From the NCBI RefSeq assembly GCF_000374065.1, contig NZ_KB893301.1, positions 171,850 through 235,849 on the forward strand: a stretch of 64,000 nt of DNA, in the 5' to 3' direction. The notes below the pieces were generated by a model, which was not told the DNA's origin, did no database searches, and saw nothing but the letters and a program-made list of their open reading frames with translations. Below are positions 53,978-63,600 of this stretch, piece after piece. Made by a program: the position numbers and the translations under genes. This DNA comes from Spirosoma luteum DSM 19990. GTDB taxonomy: Bacteria; Bacteroidota; Bacteroidia; Cytophagales; Spirosomataceae. How positions within the stretch are numbered: the first letter of the stretch is position 1; each line of letters begins with the position of its first letter.

Positions 53978-55129
53978 CTACACCCGCAGAAACGTTTTTT
54001 TGCGGTACAGAAAGTAAAGAAACAGCCACTTCACGGCCAGAAACGCCAGTACTCCGCCAAGGCCCGTTACCACATCGGACGAAGACAGGCTGAGCAGGCC
54101 GCCAAAAAAGAAGCGGGCCGCATACTCGAAGTCGATGAACGCACCTGCCAGGTAAATCAGGATGGAATTCATGCCGATGATGGTGAAGAAAAACGTCCAG
54201 CCTTTTATTCCTTTCACGTCGATAATCCAGTAAAACAGGCCCAGCAGCAGTAAACTCAGTCCGCCCGTTATCAGCACAAAAGAACTGGTCCAGAGGTTTT
54301 TATTGATGGGAAACACGAAATTCCAGAGGTAACCGAGTAGCACCAGGCCCGCCCCCGCCCCCAGCAGCCAGGCCGTTTTCCGGTTTCCGGTTTTGACTGA
54401 CTTTTGCAGAAACATACCCGCAAAAATGCCGAGCAGGGCGTTGCCAATGGCGGGTATGGTCGAAAACAACCCTTCCGGGTCGTGGATGGTTTTGTACAGA
54501 TGTCCCGGCACCACCATTCGGTCAATGTAGCTGGCCAGGTTGCAGGGCATTGTGAGCACACCCGCCCCACAGCCGGGTACCGGAATCAGCATCATACAGG
54601 CCCAGTAACCCAGTAAAATTCCAACAAACCAGCCGTATTGGGTGCGCGGCCGGGCGTAGAGATAAATGAGTTGGGCAAACATACCTGCCAACCCAATGCG
54701 GCCCAACACGCTCGGAAATCGCATGTCGTGGAAGGCTTTGGTAAACAGGCCGTTGTTATAAATAATACCCAGCACCACCAGAATGAGACCCCGGCTGATA
54801 ATTTTCCGGGCAATCAGGGCTTTGTCATCCCCTTTTGCCAGCCGACTCCCAATGGAGAACGGCGTGGAAACGCCCGCCATAAACAGAAACAGGGGAAAGA
54901 TGAGGTCGTACGCCCGGAAGCCGTTCCAGTCCGGGTGGGAGAACTGATGGGCCACGCTCTCAGCCCAGCCCCAGCCGGTAGTTTTGGCCAGTACGTGGAA
55001 TAGCTCTTCACCCCCCATAATCCAGAACATATCGAAGCCCCGCAGGGTATCGAGGGAGAGAAGCCGTTTAATGGGAGCGGGCTGGGCAACGGCCGGTTCG
55101 GCCTGGGTAACGGATACAGGGTTGGGCAT
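53978..55129 (-). CDS. DUF5009 / heparan-alpha-glucosaminide acetyltransferase-like membrane protein
   Basis: 383 residues, about ten helices. The N-terminal RLLSLDTLRGFDMFWIMGGE is the hallmark of the HGSNAT/NagX family, followed by RAYDLIFPLFLFMAGVSTPF. The protein is thought to carry acetyl groups across the membrane to amino sugars such as glucosamine. The combination with a facing sulfatase gene fits breakdown of sulfated amino glycans, but no glycoside hydrolase is nearby, so this remains inference. Confidence 0.85.
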   Translation of the reverse strand: MPNPVSVTQAEPAVAQPAPIKRLLSLDTLRGFDMFWIMGGEELFHVLAKTTGWGWAESVAHQFSHPDWNGFRAYDLIFPLFLFMAGVSTPFSIGSRLAKGDDKALIARKIISRGLILVVLGIIYNNGLFTKAFHDMRFPSVLGRIGLAGMFAQLIYLYARPRTQYGWFVGILLGYWACMMLIPVPGCGAGVLTMPCNLASYIDRMVVPGHLYKTIHDPEGLFSTIPAIGNALLGIFAGMFLQKSVKTGNRKTAWLLGAGAGLVLLGYLWNFVFPINKNLWTSSFVLITGGLSLLLLGLFYWIIDVKGIKGWTFFFTIIGMNSILIYLAGAFIDFEYAARFFFGGLLSLSSSDVVTGLGGVLAFLAVKWLFLYFLYRKKTFLRV

Positions 55130-55188
55130 GAGGGATGGTTTCCGGACTGGAAACGGGTCTGATAGAGAGAAGGGTATGTTTGTTGTTT

Positions 55189-55707
55189 TTAAGCGAGGGC
55201 CAGCCGGATATGCGCCAGGTGATGCTGCACGTGCCAGGCCGACATGGCCAGCGCCTGCGCCTGATTGAAAAGCCGTTGCCGAACGGGATGATGGTACGTT
55301 ACGGCCAGCATCGGTTCTGTCAGTGACCGGGCCAGGTACAGATAACGCCGGTTAATGCCATCCAGCATCAGCAGGGAATCGGCTACGGGTGCCTCCAGCC
55401 CGTCCGCTGTTCTGGCCCAGCCGTCCATGTTTATCAGGGTAACGTCCGTGTAATCGGGTTCGGTCAGGGCTTTCTTCATCCGCAGAAAGTGCAGCAGGTG
55501 GATATCGGCCACGTGGTGAACCAGTTGCTGTACCGTCCAGCTACCCTCCCGATACCGCTTCAGCAGGTCGGCGGGGGGAAGTGACCCGACAAGCGGCTGG
55601 TACTCACCAACGCTGCGGTCGATGGTTTGGAGCAGGCCGGTGATTTCGGCCGGGGTGTAGTGTTCCTGCGTCACAAAGGGGCCAATGGGAAATTTACGGT
55701 CGGTCAT
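55189..55707 (-). CDS. DinB/YfiT-family putative metal-dependent hydrolase or thiol transferase
   Basis: 172 residues from ATG 55707 (MTDRKFPIGPF). Four-helix DinB fold with the family His residues: SWTVQQLVHHVADIHLLHF (two metal His), and WHVQHHLAHIRLALA at the C-terminus. The start PIGPFVTQEHYTPAEITGLL is that of YfiT/BstA proteins, which act as metal-dependent thiol (bacillithiol) transferases in related organisms. The gene follows the acetyltransferase gene on the same strand with its own upstream region. Confidence 0.88.
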   Translation of the reverse strand: MTDRKFPIGPFVTQEHYTPAEITGLLQTIDRSVGEYQPLVGSLPPADLLKRYREGSWTVQQLVHHVADIHLLHFLRMKKALTEPDYTDVTLINMDGWARTADGLEAPVADSLLMLDGINRRYLYLARSLTEPMLAVTYHHPVRQRLFNQAQALAMSAWHVQHHLAHIRLALA

Positions 55708-55969
55708 ACACACGGGAAGATCGAAAATGCAAGGTACTTAATTTTCGGTCTGATTGACAAATAAACCCGTTTTTGGCCCTCCAAAGCCGTTTTTTTTGCT
55801 CGCTGGCACACCGGTAGCAGGGGATTTTTCCAGCGGAACGAAAACGCAGTTGCCGTAGGGGCCGAATGATGCGGTAAGGCCGGATAAGCCATTGATTTTT
55901 CTGGCCGAATTTTTGTGGTGTGTACTATGGGGTAGGGTTACTTTAGTAATTTGTTACCGTATTCGCCTT

Positions 55970-57940
55970 ATGCGTATCATTTTCTGCGCCTTCCTGTTAC
56001 TGTTCTGCTTTCCTGTGCTAGTTAGTAGCGGTCAGGCAATTCCGCCTGCTGTTTTGTTGCAGGATACAACCCGCTTTGTTCCCGTTGGGCGCAGGCTGTC
56101 TCTGCTGGAAGATAAAACGGCCCGGTTAACGTTCGCTCAGGTACGGCAACGCACTGATTTTTTGCCCAGCCATTCCGAAAAATTTCAGTACGGCTTTACC
56201 AGCAGTGCTTACTGGTTTCGGTTTGAGGTGACCAACCACAGTAGGGCAAACCAAAAGCACTGGCTGCTCGGCCTGCCGGATGCCCTCTCGCTTGATTACG
56301 CAGACCTGTATGTGGTTTATCCGAACGGGCAGGTAATACACCAGCAAAGTGGGCTTAAACGGCCCTACGGGAATCAGGGCTTTTTTGCCACAGCCCCGTT
56401 TTTTCGGGCTACCTTCCCCACCAACCAGCCCGTAACGGTTTTCCTTCGTATCGAAAGTAGCCTGAGTATGCACGGTAACGTAACGGTTTGGGACGAATAC
56501 TACCACCTGAGCAAACAGCAGGTTGTTGTGTTCGTTATCTGGCTGTTTCTGGGGTTGGTTATCCTGCGCGTTTTGAACAGTTTTGTGCTGATCCGCTTCA
56601 TTCCTGATCCGCACTTCCGGTTTTATACCCTCTGTACTTTTCTGCTCTACACGGCAACGCTGGTCCGGGCCAGAGTGTTCTCCCTTTTTCTGGTCAATTA
56701 TCCTAATCTGCTGGACTGGATGCAGCATGGAATGGTACGCCTGCTACCCATGGGGCTGGCGGTCTGGATGTATAGCCTGCTGGATGGGCAGCCGTTCTTT
56801 AAGCCGCTTCGGTGGTCGCTGCTGTTGGTTATGGGCCTTAGTCTGATAGGGGTCTTTTTGCCTTTGTCCGTTCAGAATGCGTCCATTAGTGCGTTTTATG
56901 CCACCCTGACGCTGGCTACGTATGGGCTGTTTTTTATTGGTGCGGTGTTTGTCTGGACCATGGGCAGGCAACCCTCGCCGTATTTCGTGCTGCCCATGAC
57001 GCTGTGTATCATCCCATTTGCCTTTTACCAGATGGCAACTCTGCGGATAATTACCTACGTCCCCCTGCTTAGCCAGTTGCCCGTGCTGGCGCTTAGTATC
57101 GAAATGGTGGTCATGTCGCTGGTGCTGGGACGGTTTGTGCAGACGCACATGAAGGAACGGATTGCCACCGCCAATGCCCTGATGCTGAAAAAAGTGGAAG
57201 TCGACAAGTTACAGGAAATGGGCGTGCTGAAAACCAACTTCTTTGCCAGTATATCCCACGAGTTACGCACGCCCCTTACCCTGATTATCAGTCCACTATC
57301 GGAGTTGAGAAAGCGATTTCCCGATGAGCCGATGCTCCCCATGATGGAACGCAACAGCAACCGGCTGCTGGGACTGATCAATCAACTGCTCGATATAAGC
57401 AAACTGGAGGCCGGCCAACCGAAAGCCCAACCCGAACCGGACGACATTGCTGCCTTTTTCCGGACCCTGGCTGGTTCATTCCAGGCGCTGGCCGATACCC
57501 GCCGGATTCACTTTTCCTTTACCCAGAACGAACCCGAATACTGGGCCCGTTTTGACCGGGATAAGGTGGAGAAGGTAGTGACCAACCTACTGGCCAACGC
57601 CTTTACGGTTACGCCCTCGGGCCACGAGGTAGGCATGGATGTTCTGCTGGCAGCCGGTTCGGTACAGGTCAGCGTATCCGATACGGGAATCGGGCTTTCC
57701 CCCGCTACGCTACCGCCTGGTTTTAACCGGTTTTATCGGGCAGACGGCAAGGTGGACCGGACTTACGAAGGAACGGGTGCCGGACTGGCCCTGGTGCGGG
57801 ACCTGGTTGAGGTGTTGCAGGGAACTATGTCAGTTGGTAGTAGCGCGGGCAAAGGCACGACCTTCTGTATCCGGCTCCCTTTATCCGTAGCCCAGCCAGC
57901 CAGGAAAACAATGGCCCCGGTAGGTGTCGCGGTCACGTAG
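55970..57940 (+). CDS. 7TM-DISM sensor histidine kinase
   Basis: 656 residues from ATG 55970 (signal peptide MRIIFCAFLLLFCFPVLVSS). A periplasmic 7TMR-DISM extracellular domain (about 30-180, with SSAYWFRFEVTNHS), seven membrane helices (about 185-410), HisKA with His430 in SISHELRTPLTLI, then HATPase: NLLANAF, VSDTGIGLSP, GTGAGLALVRDLVEV and GKGTTFCIRLP. The protein ends shortly after the ATPase. Downstream 57948-58662 holds fragments of a receiver and an AraC-type DNA-binding domain, so this gene was probably once a longer hybrid regulator or had a cognate response regulator. The kinase itself looks intact. Confidence 0.9.
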   Translation: MRIIFCAFLLLFCFPVLVSSGQAIPPAVLLQDTTRFVPVGRRLSLLEDKTARLTFAQVRQRTDFLPSHSEKFQYGFTSSAYWFRFEVTNHSRANQKHWLLGLPDALSLDYADLYVVYPNGQVIHQQSGLKRPYGNQGFFATAPFFRATFPTNQPVTVFLRIESSLSMHGNVTVWDEYYHLSKQQVVVFVIWLFLGLVILRVLNSFVLIRFIPDPHFRFYTLCTFLLYTATLVRARVFSLFLVNYPNLLDWMQHGMVRLLPMGLAVWMYSLLDGQPFFKPLRWSLLLVMGLSLIGVFLPLSVQNASISAFYATLTLATYGLFFIGAVFVWTMGRQPSPYFVLPMTLCIIPFAFYQMATLRIITYVPLLSQLPVLALSIEMVVMSLVLGRFVQTHMKERIATANALMLKKVEVDKLQEMGVLKTNFFASISHELRTPLTLIISPLSELRKRFPDEPMLPMMERNSNRLLGLINQLLDISKLEAGQPKAQPEPDDIAAFFRTLAGSFQALADTRRIHFSFTQNEPEYWARFDRDKVEKVVTNLLANAFTVTPSGHEVGMDVLLAAGSVQVSVSDTGIGLSPATLPPGFNRFYRADGKVDRTYEGTGAGLALVRDLVEVLQGTMSVGSSAGKGTTFCIRLPLSVAQPARKTMAPVGVAVT

Positions 57941-57947
57941 GCCAGCG

Positions 57948-58040
57948 CCAAACGCAAATCCGTCAGTCAGTCCGCTACACCATCCCGTGCCGGAAATCAG
58001 GCTGCTTATCAACAACGACAAGGCCGGTTTCCGGCAATAG
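57948..58040 (+). pseudogene. Degraded start of a response-regulator receiver domain
   Basis: The frame ending at the TAG of 58038 reads PNANPSVSPLHHPVPEIRLL, then INNDKAGFRQ, which aligns by eye with the linker and first strand of hybrid-kinase receivers (P-E-x-L-L-V-x-D-N-x-x-x-R). The phospho-acceptor pocket and the rest are missing. Together with the AraC fragment at 58381 it marks a deletion or replacement. Weak but position-consistent. Confidence 0.35.
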
Positions 58041-58070
58041 GCGCGGATGCATCTTCAGGGAGTATGAGAA

Positions 58071-58373
58071 GTGGAACGGTATATCCATCGCTTTGCCGAT
58101 ACAAACAAGTTGCGCACTTACGTTCAGTTTAATGCAACTGTTGACTCGGTAAACTACAACTTGGCCGAGAGGACAGGTACAATTTCGGTAACCGATACGA
58201 TAACCGGTCTAGAAGGCGATCAACGGTTCAGCCAGTTGGTAGTCTGGAACAGCAGAGCGCATGCCGAAGCGGCCGCAGACGTAATCGGCCCCCAACTTTT
58301 ACCGGTGGTTAATGCGATAGCCAAAGGACCACTAAAACCGGTTACCTGCAAGGTACACCAGTCTCTGGTGTGA
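58071..58373 (+). pseudogene. 100-codon fragment, possibly oxygenase-related
   Basis: The product starts MERYIHRFADTNKLRTYVQF, similar to the central part of flavin monooxygenases (a tyrosine-helix then RxxVxFN), and continues with RFSQLVVWNSRAHAEAAADV, like small monooxygenase (ABM) domains. A complete gene of either family is not present. No convincing promoter or upstream start. Likely an inserted or rearranged fragment between the receiver and AraC remnants. Confidence 0.3.
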
Positions 58374-58380
58374 CCCCTGG

Positions 58381-58662
58381 GGTTTCAAATTCGACGAGCA
58401 GGGTCACCCCATAAGCAAGCAGCTGGGCATGAGCCGGACTACCCTTCACAAAAAGCTGACGGCCCTGACGGGGATGTCCTTCAGTCACTACGTGCGCGCC
58501 CTGCGGTTACGGCAGGCCCAGGTGCTGTTAACCACCACGAAACTCAACGTGTCGCAGGTGGGCTACGCCGTGGGCTTCAACAATCCCACGTAGTTCAGCC
58601 GGTTGTTTTCCGAAGAATTTGGCATTTCGCCCCAAAATTATCGCCTTTTGGCCGGGGGCTGA
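58381..58662 (+). pseudogene. AraC-type DNA-binding domain remnant with an in-frame TAG
   Basis: Translating from 58411: ISKQLGMSRTTLHKKLTALT, then GMSFSHYVRALRLRQAQVLL, then VSQVGYAVGFNNPT, stop (TAG 58591-58593), then FSRLFSEEFGISPQNYRLL and a natural TGA at 58660-58662. AraC C-termini have NPTYFSR or DPSYFSR at this point, so TAG replaces a Tyr codon by a single change. The N-terminal part is missing. It is the output domain expected for the kinase at 55970. Confidence 0.78.
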
Positions 58663-58700
58663 ACAATAGTGCACCTTTTCGGAACAATAGTGCACCTTTT
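58661..58700 (+). repeat. Two direct repeats with a 21-base period upstream of the repeat-protein gene
   Basis: GAACAATAGTGCACCTTTT occurs at 58661-58679 and 58682-58700, differing only in the spacer (CG). The core GTGCAC is itself palindromic. The period of 21 bases equals two DNA turns, as in tandem AraC-family half sites. It lies between the AraC remnant and the giant gene. Confidence 0.7.
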
Positions 58701-58734
58701 TTAAATCAGGGAGCCGTAGTCTTGTGCTGCTGTT

Positions 58735-60618
58735 TTGTCGTTACTAACCCACTCTCCTGCCCCCGTTACGTTTTCCTACAATGGCACAAATGGTTCAGAC
58801 GGTTCAGCCCAGACCTACACTATCCCCGCCGGTGTCTATAGCCTCTCCGTTGTAGCCGTTGGCGCAAAGGGGCGGAATGCTACCACAGGCCCTGGCGGCC
58901 AAGGGGGCCAAGTAGAAGCCCTATTGTCAGTGACCCCCGGTCAAGTGCTGACGATCACGATAGGCGGGACTCCCCAAACCCTAGCAGGCGGATACAACGG
59001 GGGGGGAAGTGGCGCAGGTTTCCCCACTGCTTTTGGCGGAGGAGGAGGAGGAGCTACGGATATTCGTCTGAATGGAAATGACCTGACCAATCGGGTCATT
59101 GTCGCTGGGGGTGGCGGGGGCGGTAACTCTGGCCAAAGTAGGGGCCAAGGTGGTGCGGGGGGTGGCCTTGAGGGTCAAGCGGGTGGTGGATCTGCGCCAG
59201 GGGGCGGTGGCACCCAATCGGCTGGTGGCGCAGGCGGACAAGGAGCGAGTAGAAATGGGCAACCGGGCTCCCTGGCCACCGGCGGAAATGCGTCTGTGGC
59301 AATAGGAAGTATTCCTGGTGGTGGTGGGTACTATGGCGGTGGTAGCGGGGGAGAGGGAGGGATTGGCTCTCCAGGTGGTGGTGGTGGGGGCAGTTCGTAC
59401 ACCGATCCAGCCTACGTTACCAACGTAACTCACATCCCGGATTCGTATTTTGTGCAGTCAGGTAATGGCCAGGTCGTCATTGTGCCCATTCTTCCTAGCA
59501 CTCTGACGGCCTTATCGCCCCTGCGCAATGCCAACACGGCAGCCCGGGCCACGAACGTCACCGTTACCCTGAGCCAACCCCCCACCAGCGCCAGTGCCCT
59601 GACGGTCTATAGCCAGCAGGCCGGGGGCAAGAAAGCCGGAACTGCTACGGTGAGCGGTAATTCACTTACGTTTAATCCCAACACGGACTTCAAGCCCGGC
59701 GAGGTGGTCTTTGCCACCGCCACCACGGCCAGCGGCCTGGCCAAGGCCCAGGTCTACCAGTTTACCACGGCCGCTGCTCCGGCCCCAGGCACGTTCAGCG
59801 GTGGTTCCAACGTAGGAGTGGGCAGTTTTCCTCAAAGTGTGGCTGTGGGGGATGTGGATGGAGATGGCGACTTGGACTTCTTAACCGCTAATGCTAACAG
59901 TGACAATGTGAGTGTGCGCCCTAATAACGGGGATGGCACCTTCGGTGTGGGCTCCGAGGTCGCCGTGGGCAGTAATCCTCATAGTGTGGCGTTGGGGGAT
60001 GTGGATGGGGATGGGGATCTGGACATCCTAACGGCAAATGCTCGCTCTAATGGTGGTATTAGTGTGCGCTTGAATGACGGCAGTGGCAGCTTCAGTGGCA
60101 TCACCAACGTACCCGTGGGGCTCGTCCCTTATGATGTAGTGGCAGCCGATGTGGATGGCGATGGGGACCTCGACTTGTTAACAGCTAATTTTGCCGGTAA
60201 AAATGTTAGTGTGCGGCTCAATGATGGCACGGGCAGTTTCAGCAACGCTCCCGATGTAGCTGTGGGAAATAATCCTACTGAGGTTGTAGCGGCCGATGTG
60301 GACGGCGATGGCGACTTAGACATTTTTACGGCAAATTTACGCAGTCCTGGTGTAAGTGTTCGGATTAATGACGGCACGGGCATCTTCAGTGGCGGCTCCG
60401 AGGTCGCTGTGGGTAATAACCCTAATAGCGTAGCCGCAGCAGATGTAGATGGGGATGGCGATCTGGACCTCTTAGCCTCTAATCAAGCCAATAACAATGT
60501 GAGTGTGCGCTTGAATGACGGCAATGGCAACTTCAGTGGCACCACCAACGTAGCCGTGGGAGGTGAACCTTTTAGTGTAGCGGCGGCCGATGTAGACGGC
60601 GATGGCTGGACATCTTAA
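58735..60618 (+). CDS. Giant glycine-rich / FG-GAP / Ig-like repeat protein, 5' part (frameshifted)
   Basis: 627 codons from a TTG at 58735, ending at a TAA created by a frameshift. There is no ATG in this frame and no signal peptide; a stop at 58717 limits extension, so the true N-terminus is probably lost. Domains: an ALK/LTK-like glycine-rich domain (about 10-240, with GGGGGGATDIR and RVIVAGGGGGGN); an SbsA-type Ig domain (about 255-345, TLTALSPLRNANTAARATNV); then FG-GAP/VCBS repeats of about 49 residues with DVDGDGDLD calcium loops (DNA units start at 59851, 59998, 60148, 60295, 60442 and 60589). In the sixth unit a 4-base loss shifts DGDLD to DGWTS-stop. The correct sequence resumes in the frame of 60606. 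Probably a surface or secreted adhesin. Confidence 0.75.
   Translation: MSLLTHSPAPVTFSYNGTNGSDGSAQTYTIPAGVYSLSVVAVGAKGRNATTGPGGQGGQVEALLSVTPGQVLTITIGGTPQTLAGGYNGGGSGAGFPTAFGGGGGGATDIRLNGNDLTNRVIVAGGGGGGNSGQSRGQGGAGGGLEGQAGGGSAPGGGGTQSAGGAGGQGASRNGQPGSLATGGNASVAIGSIPGGGGYYGGGSGGEGGIGSPGGGGGGSSYTDPAYVTNVTHIPDSYFVQSGNGQVVIVPILPSTLTALSPLRNANTAARATNVTVTLSQPPTSASALTVYSQQAGGKKAGTATVSGNSLTFNPNTDFKPGEVVFATATTASGLAKAQVYQFTTAAAPAPGTFSGGSNVGVGSFPQSVAVGDVDGDGDLDFLTANANSDNVSVRPNNGDGTFGVGSEVAVGSNPHSVALGDVDGDGDLDILTANARSNGGISVRLNDGSGSFSGITNVPVGLVPYDVVAADVDGDGDLDLLTANFAGKNVSVRLNDGTGSFSNAPDVAVGNNPTEVVAADVDGDGDLDIFTANLRSPGVSVRINDGTGIFSGGSEVAVGNNPNSVAAADVDGDGDLDLLASNQANNNVSVRLNDGNGNFSGTTNVAVGGEPFSVAAADVDGDGWTS
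59851..60610 (+). repeat. Six FG-GAP coding repeats, 147-150 bp
   Basis: Units begin with GATGTGGATGG-like codons for DVDGDG at 59851, 59998, 60148, 60295, 60442 and 60589. Spacing is 147, 150, 147, 147 and 147 bases. The last is interrupted by the 4-base deletion near 60605. Confidence 0.8.
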
Positions 60619-63600
60619 CCGCAAATGCTAGCAGTAATTCTGTGAGTGTGCGGCTGAATCAGCTCCCACCCCCTACCATCACCGGCTTTGCCGCTGTCGA
60701 CAACACCATCTGCGTGGGTAGCCCCATCAGCTTTACCGCTACAGTGAGCAACGTGACGGGCGCCTACGCCTTCACTCTCTCCAACGGCAGTAGTCCCCTG
60801 AGTGGTACGGCCACGGGCACAGCCTTCAGCCAGAGCCTGGTAGCCAGCGGCAATGGCCCCCAGAACTTTACCCTAACGGTGGGTGACAACGGTTTCCAGG
60901 CCATGGCCATCACCTCTGTAACGGTCAACGCCCTGCCCACGGCGGGCCTGACCAACAACGGTCCGTTGACCTGTGCCCAGACCTCCGTCACCCTGACGGC
61001 CTCAGGGGGCAGTTCCTACAGCTTCAGCGCGGGGGCTACCCAGATCGGCACCAGCAACCAGGCTACGGTCAGTATGGCGGGCAGCTACTCGGTGACGGTG
61101 GGCGACGCCAACGGCTGCGTGAGCACCACCAGCACAACGGTGATGAGCAACACGGCGGTGGTAACGGTGAATAACCCCGCCACCAGCACGGCTACTATCA
61201 ATACCCCCTTCAGCCAGAGCTTCACGGCCAGTGGCGGGGTGGCTCCCTATACCTACAGTCTGGCCAGCGGCAGTCTGCCCCCGGGTCTGAGCCTGAGCAC
61301 GACGGGCGTGCTCAGCGGCACGCCCACCCAGGGTGGTAGCTTCACGCTGGTGGTGCGGGGGCAGGATGCCAACGGCTGCGCTGACCTGGGTCCCACCTAC
61401 GTACTAACCGTGAATGCCACGCCTACCATCACCGGCTTTGCCGCCGTGGATAACACGGTGTGCGTGGGCAGCCCCATCAGTTTCACCGCTACGGTGGGCA
61501 ACGTGACGGGGGCCTACGCCTTCACCCTCTCCAACGGCAGCAGCCCCCTGAGTGGCACGGCCAGTGGCTCGGCTTTCAGTCAGAGCCTGGTAGCCAGCGG
61601 CAGCGGCACCCAGAGCTTCACCCTGACGGTGGGCGACAACGGCTTTCTGGCCAGTGCCACCACCCCCGTGACGGTCAACGCCCTGCCTATAGCGGGCCTG
61701 ACCAACAACGGTCCCCTGACCTGTAGCCAGACGTCGGTCACCCTGACGGCCTCGGGGGGCAGTTCCTACACCTTCACCAGTCCTGGTGGAGTGGTGCTGG
61801 CCGGCAGCGGCAACACCCGGGTGGTGAGCAGTCCGGGTAGTTACTCGGTGAGCGTGAGCGATGGAAACGGCTGTTCGGCCAGTGCCACTACCTCCGTGAC
61901 GGCTAATCAAACCTTGCCTACGGCAAGCCTGACTAACAACGGCCCCATCACCTGTTCGATGAGCAGCGTGACCCTAACCGCTTCGGGGGGCACCAGCTAC
62001 CGCTTCAGCAGCGGAGCTACCCAGATTGGTACTTCCAATCAGGCTACGGTGAATACGGCAGGGCCCTATTCGGTCACGGTGACGGGGGCCAACGGCTGTT
62101 CGGCTACGGCCCAGACCACCGTCACGGGCGACCAGACCGCCCCCACAGCCGGGCTGACTAACAATGGTCCCTTGAGTTGCAACACCACCAGTGTGACCTT
62201 AACCGCATCGGGCGGGGGCAGCTACCGCTTCAGTGCGGGCGCCACCCAGATTGGCACCTCCAATCAGGCGACGGCCAGCACTTCGGGCACCTACTCGGTG
62301 ACCGTCACCTCGGCCAACGGCTGTTCATCCGTGGCTACCACCACCGTGACGGGGGACCAAACCGCCCCCACGGCTAGTCTGACCAACGACGGTCCGATCT
62401 CCTGTTCGAAGACCAGTGTGACCTTGACGGCCAGTGGTGGGGGCAGCTACCGCTTCAGTGCGGGGGCTACCCAGATTGGCAGTGGTAACACGGCCAGTGT
62501 CAGCACTTCGGGCACCTACTCGGTAACGGTGACAGGGGCTAATGGCTGTTCAGCCGTAGCCACCACCACTGTCACGGGGGACCAAAGCGTGCCCACGGCA
62601 GGCTTGAACAACGACGGCCCGCTTTCCTGTTCGAAGACCAATGTGACGCTGACGGCCAGTGGCGGAGGCACCTACCGCTTCAGTGCGGGGGCCACTCAGA
62701 TCAACGGCGGTAACACGGCCAGTGTCAGTACCTCGGGCACCTACTCAGTGACGGTCACCTCGGCCAATGGCTGTTCAGCCGTAGCCACTACGACCGTGAC
62801 GGGTGATCAGAGCGTGCCTACGGCAGGATTGAGCAACGACGGTCCGCTCTCCTGTTCGAAGACCAGTGTAACCTTGACGGCCAGTGGCGGGGGCAGCTAC
62901 CGCTTCAGTGCGGGGGCTACTCAGATTGGCAGTGGCAACACGGCCAGTGTCAACACGGCGGGCACCTATTCGGTGACGGTCACCTCGGCCAACGGCTGTT
63001 CAGCGGTGGCTACCACCACCGTGACGGGGGACCAGAGCGTGCCTACGGTTAGCATCTCGGCTAACCCCAGCCTCACTATTACCCAGGGAGAAACCACCAC
63101 CCTGACGGCTAACGCCAGTGGCGGCACTCCGCCCTTTGGCTACGGCTGGTCAACCGGGGCTTCTTCCAGCACCATTACAGCCAGTACCGATGGGCCTTAC
63201 TCGGTCACGGTGACGGGGGCCAACGGCTGCTCGGCTACGGCCAGTGTGACGGTGAGTGTTATCCAGCCCAGCGGTCCTTTTGCCATCACGGCAGTGACCA
63301 CCCTGAGCTGTGAGACAATCTCAGCCGACCAGCGCCGGGTTAGCTTCAGTCCCCGCTACGCCCGTCTGGACGGCAGTCCGGTGAGCTTCTCGGTGGTCAA
63401 CGAGATGCTGCCCACCACGAGTCCGGGTCCCTACACGCTGCGTCTGTACACCGATAACCCGGTCATCACCCTGAGTGCTACCCAGAACGGAGCCACCACC
63501 CTGTTTGCCTACAACTGGCTGTCGGCCTGTAGCTCCTCGACGGGCAACACCCCGCCCACGGTGGCGAGTCCGGTTAGTCCCCAGTCGGCCACGGTGGGTA

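Noticed and set aside
61926..63050. Possible CRISPR array
   Set aside because: The repeats are 225 bases, in frame and encode an Ig-like unit; no short repeat-spacer pattern.
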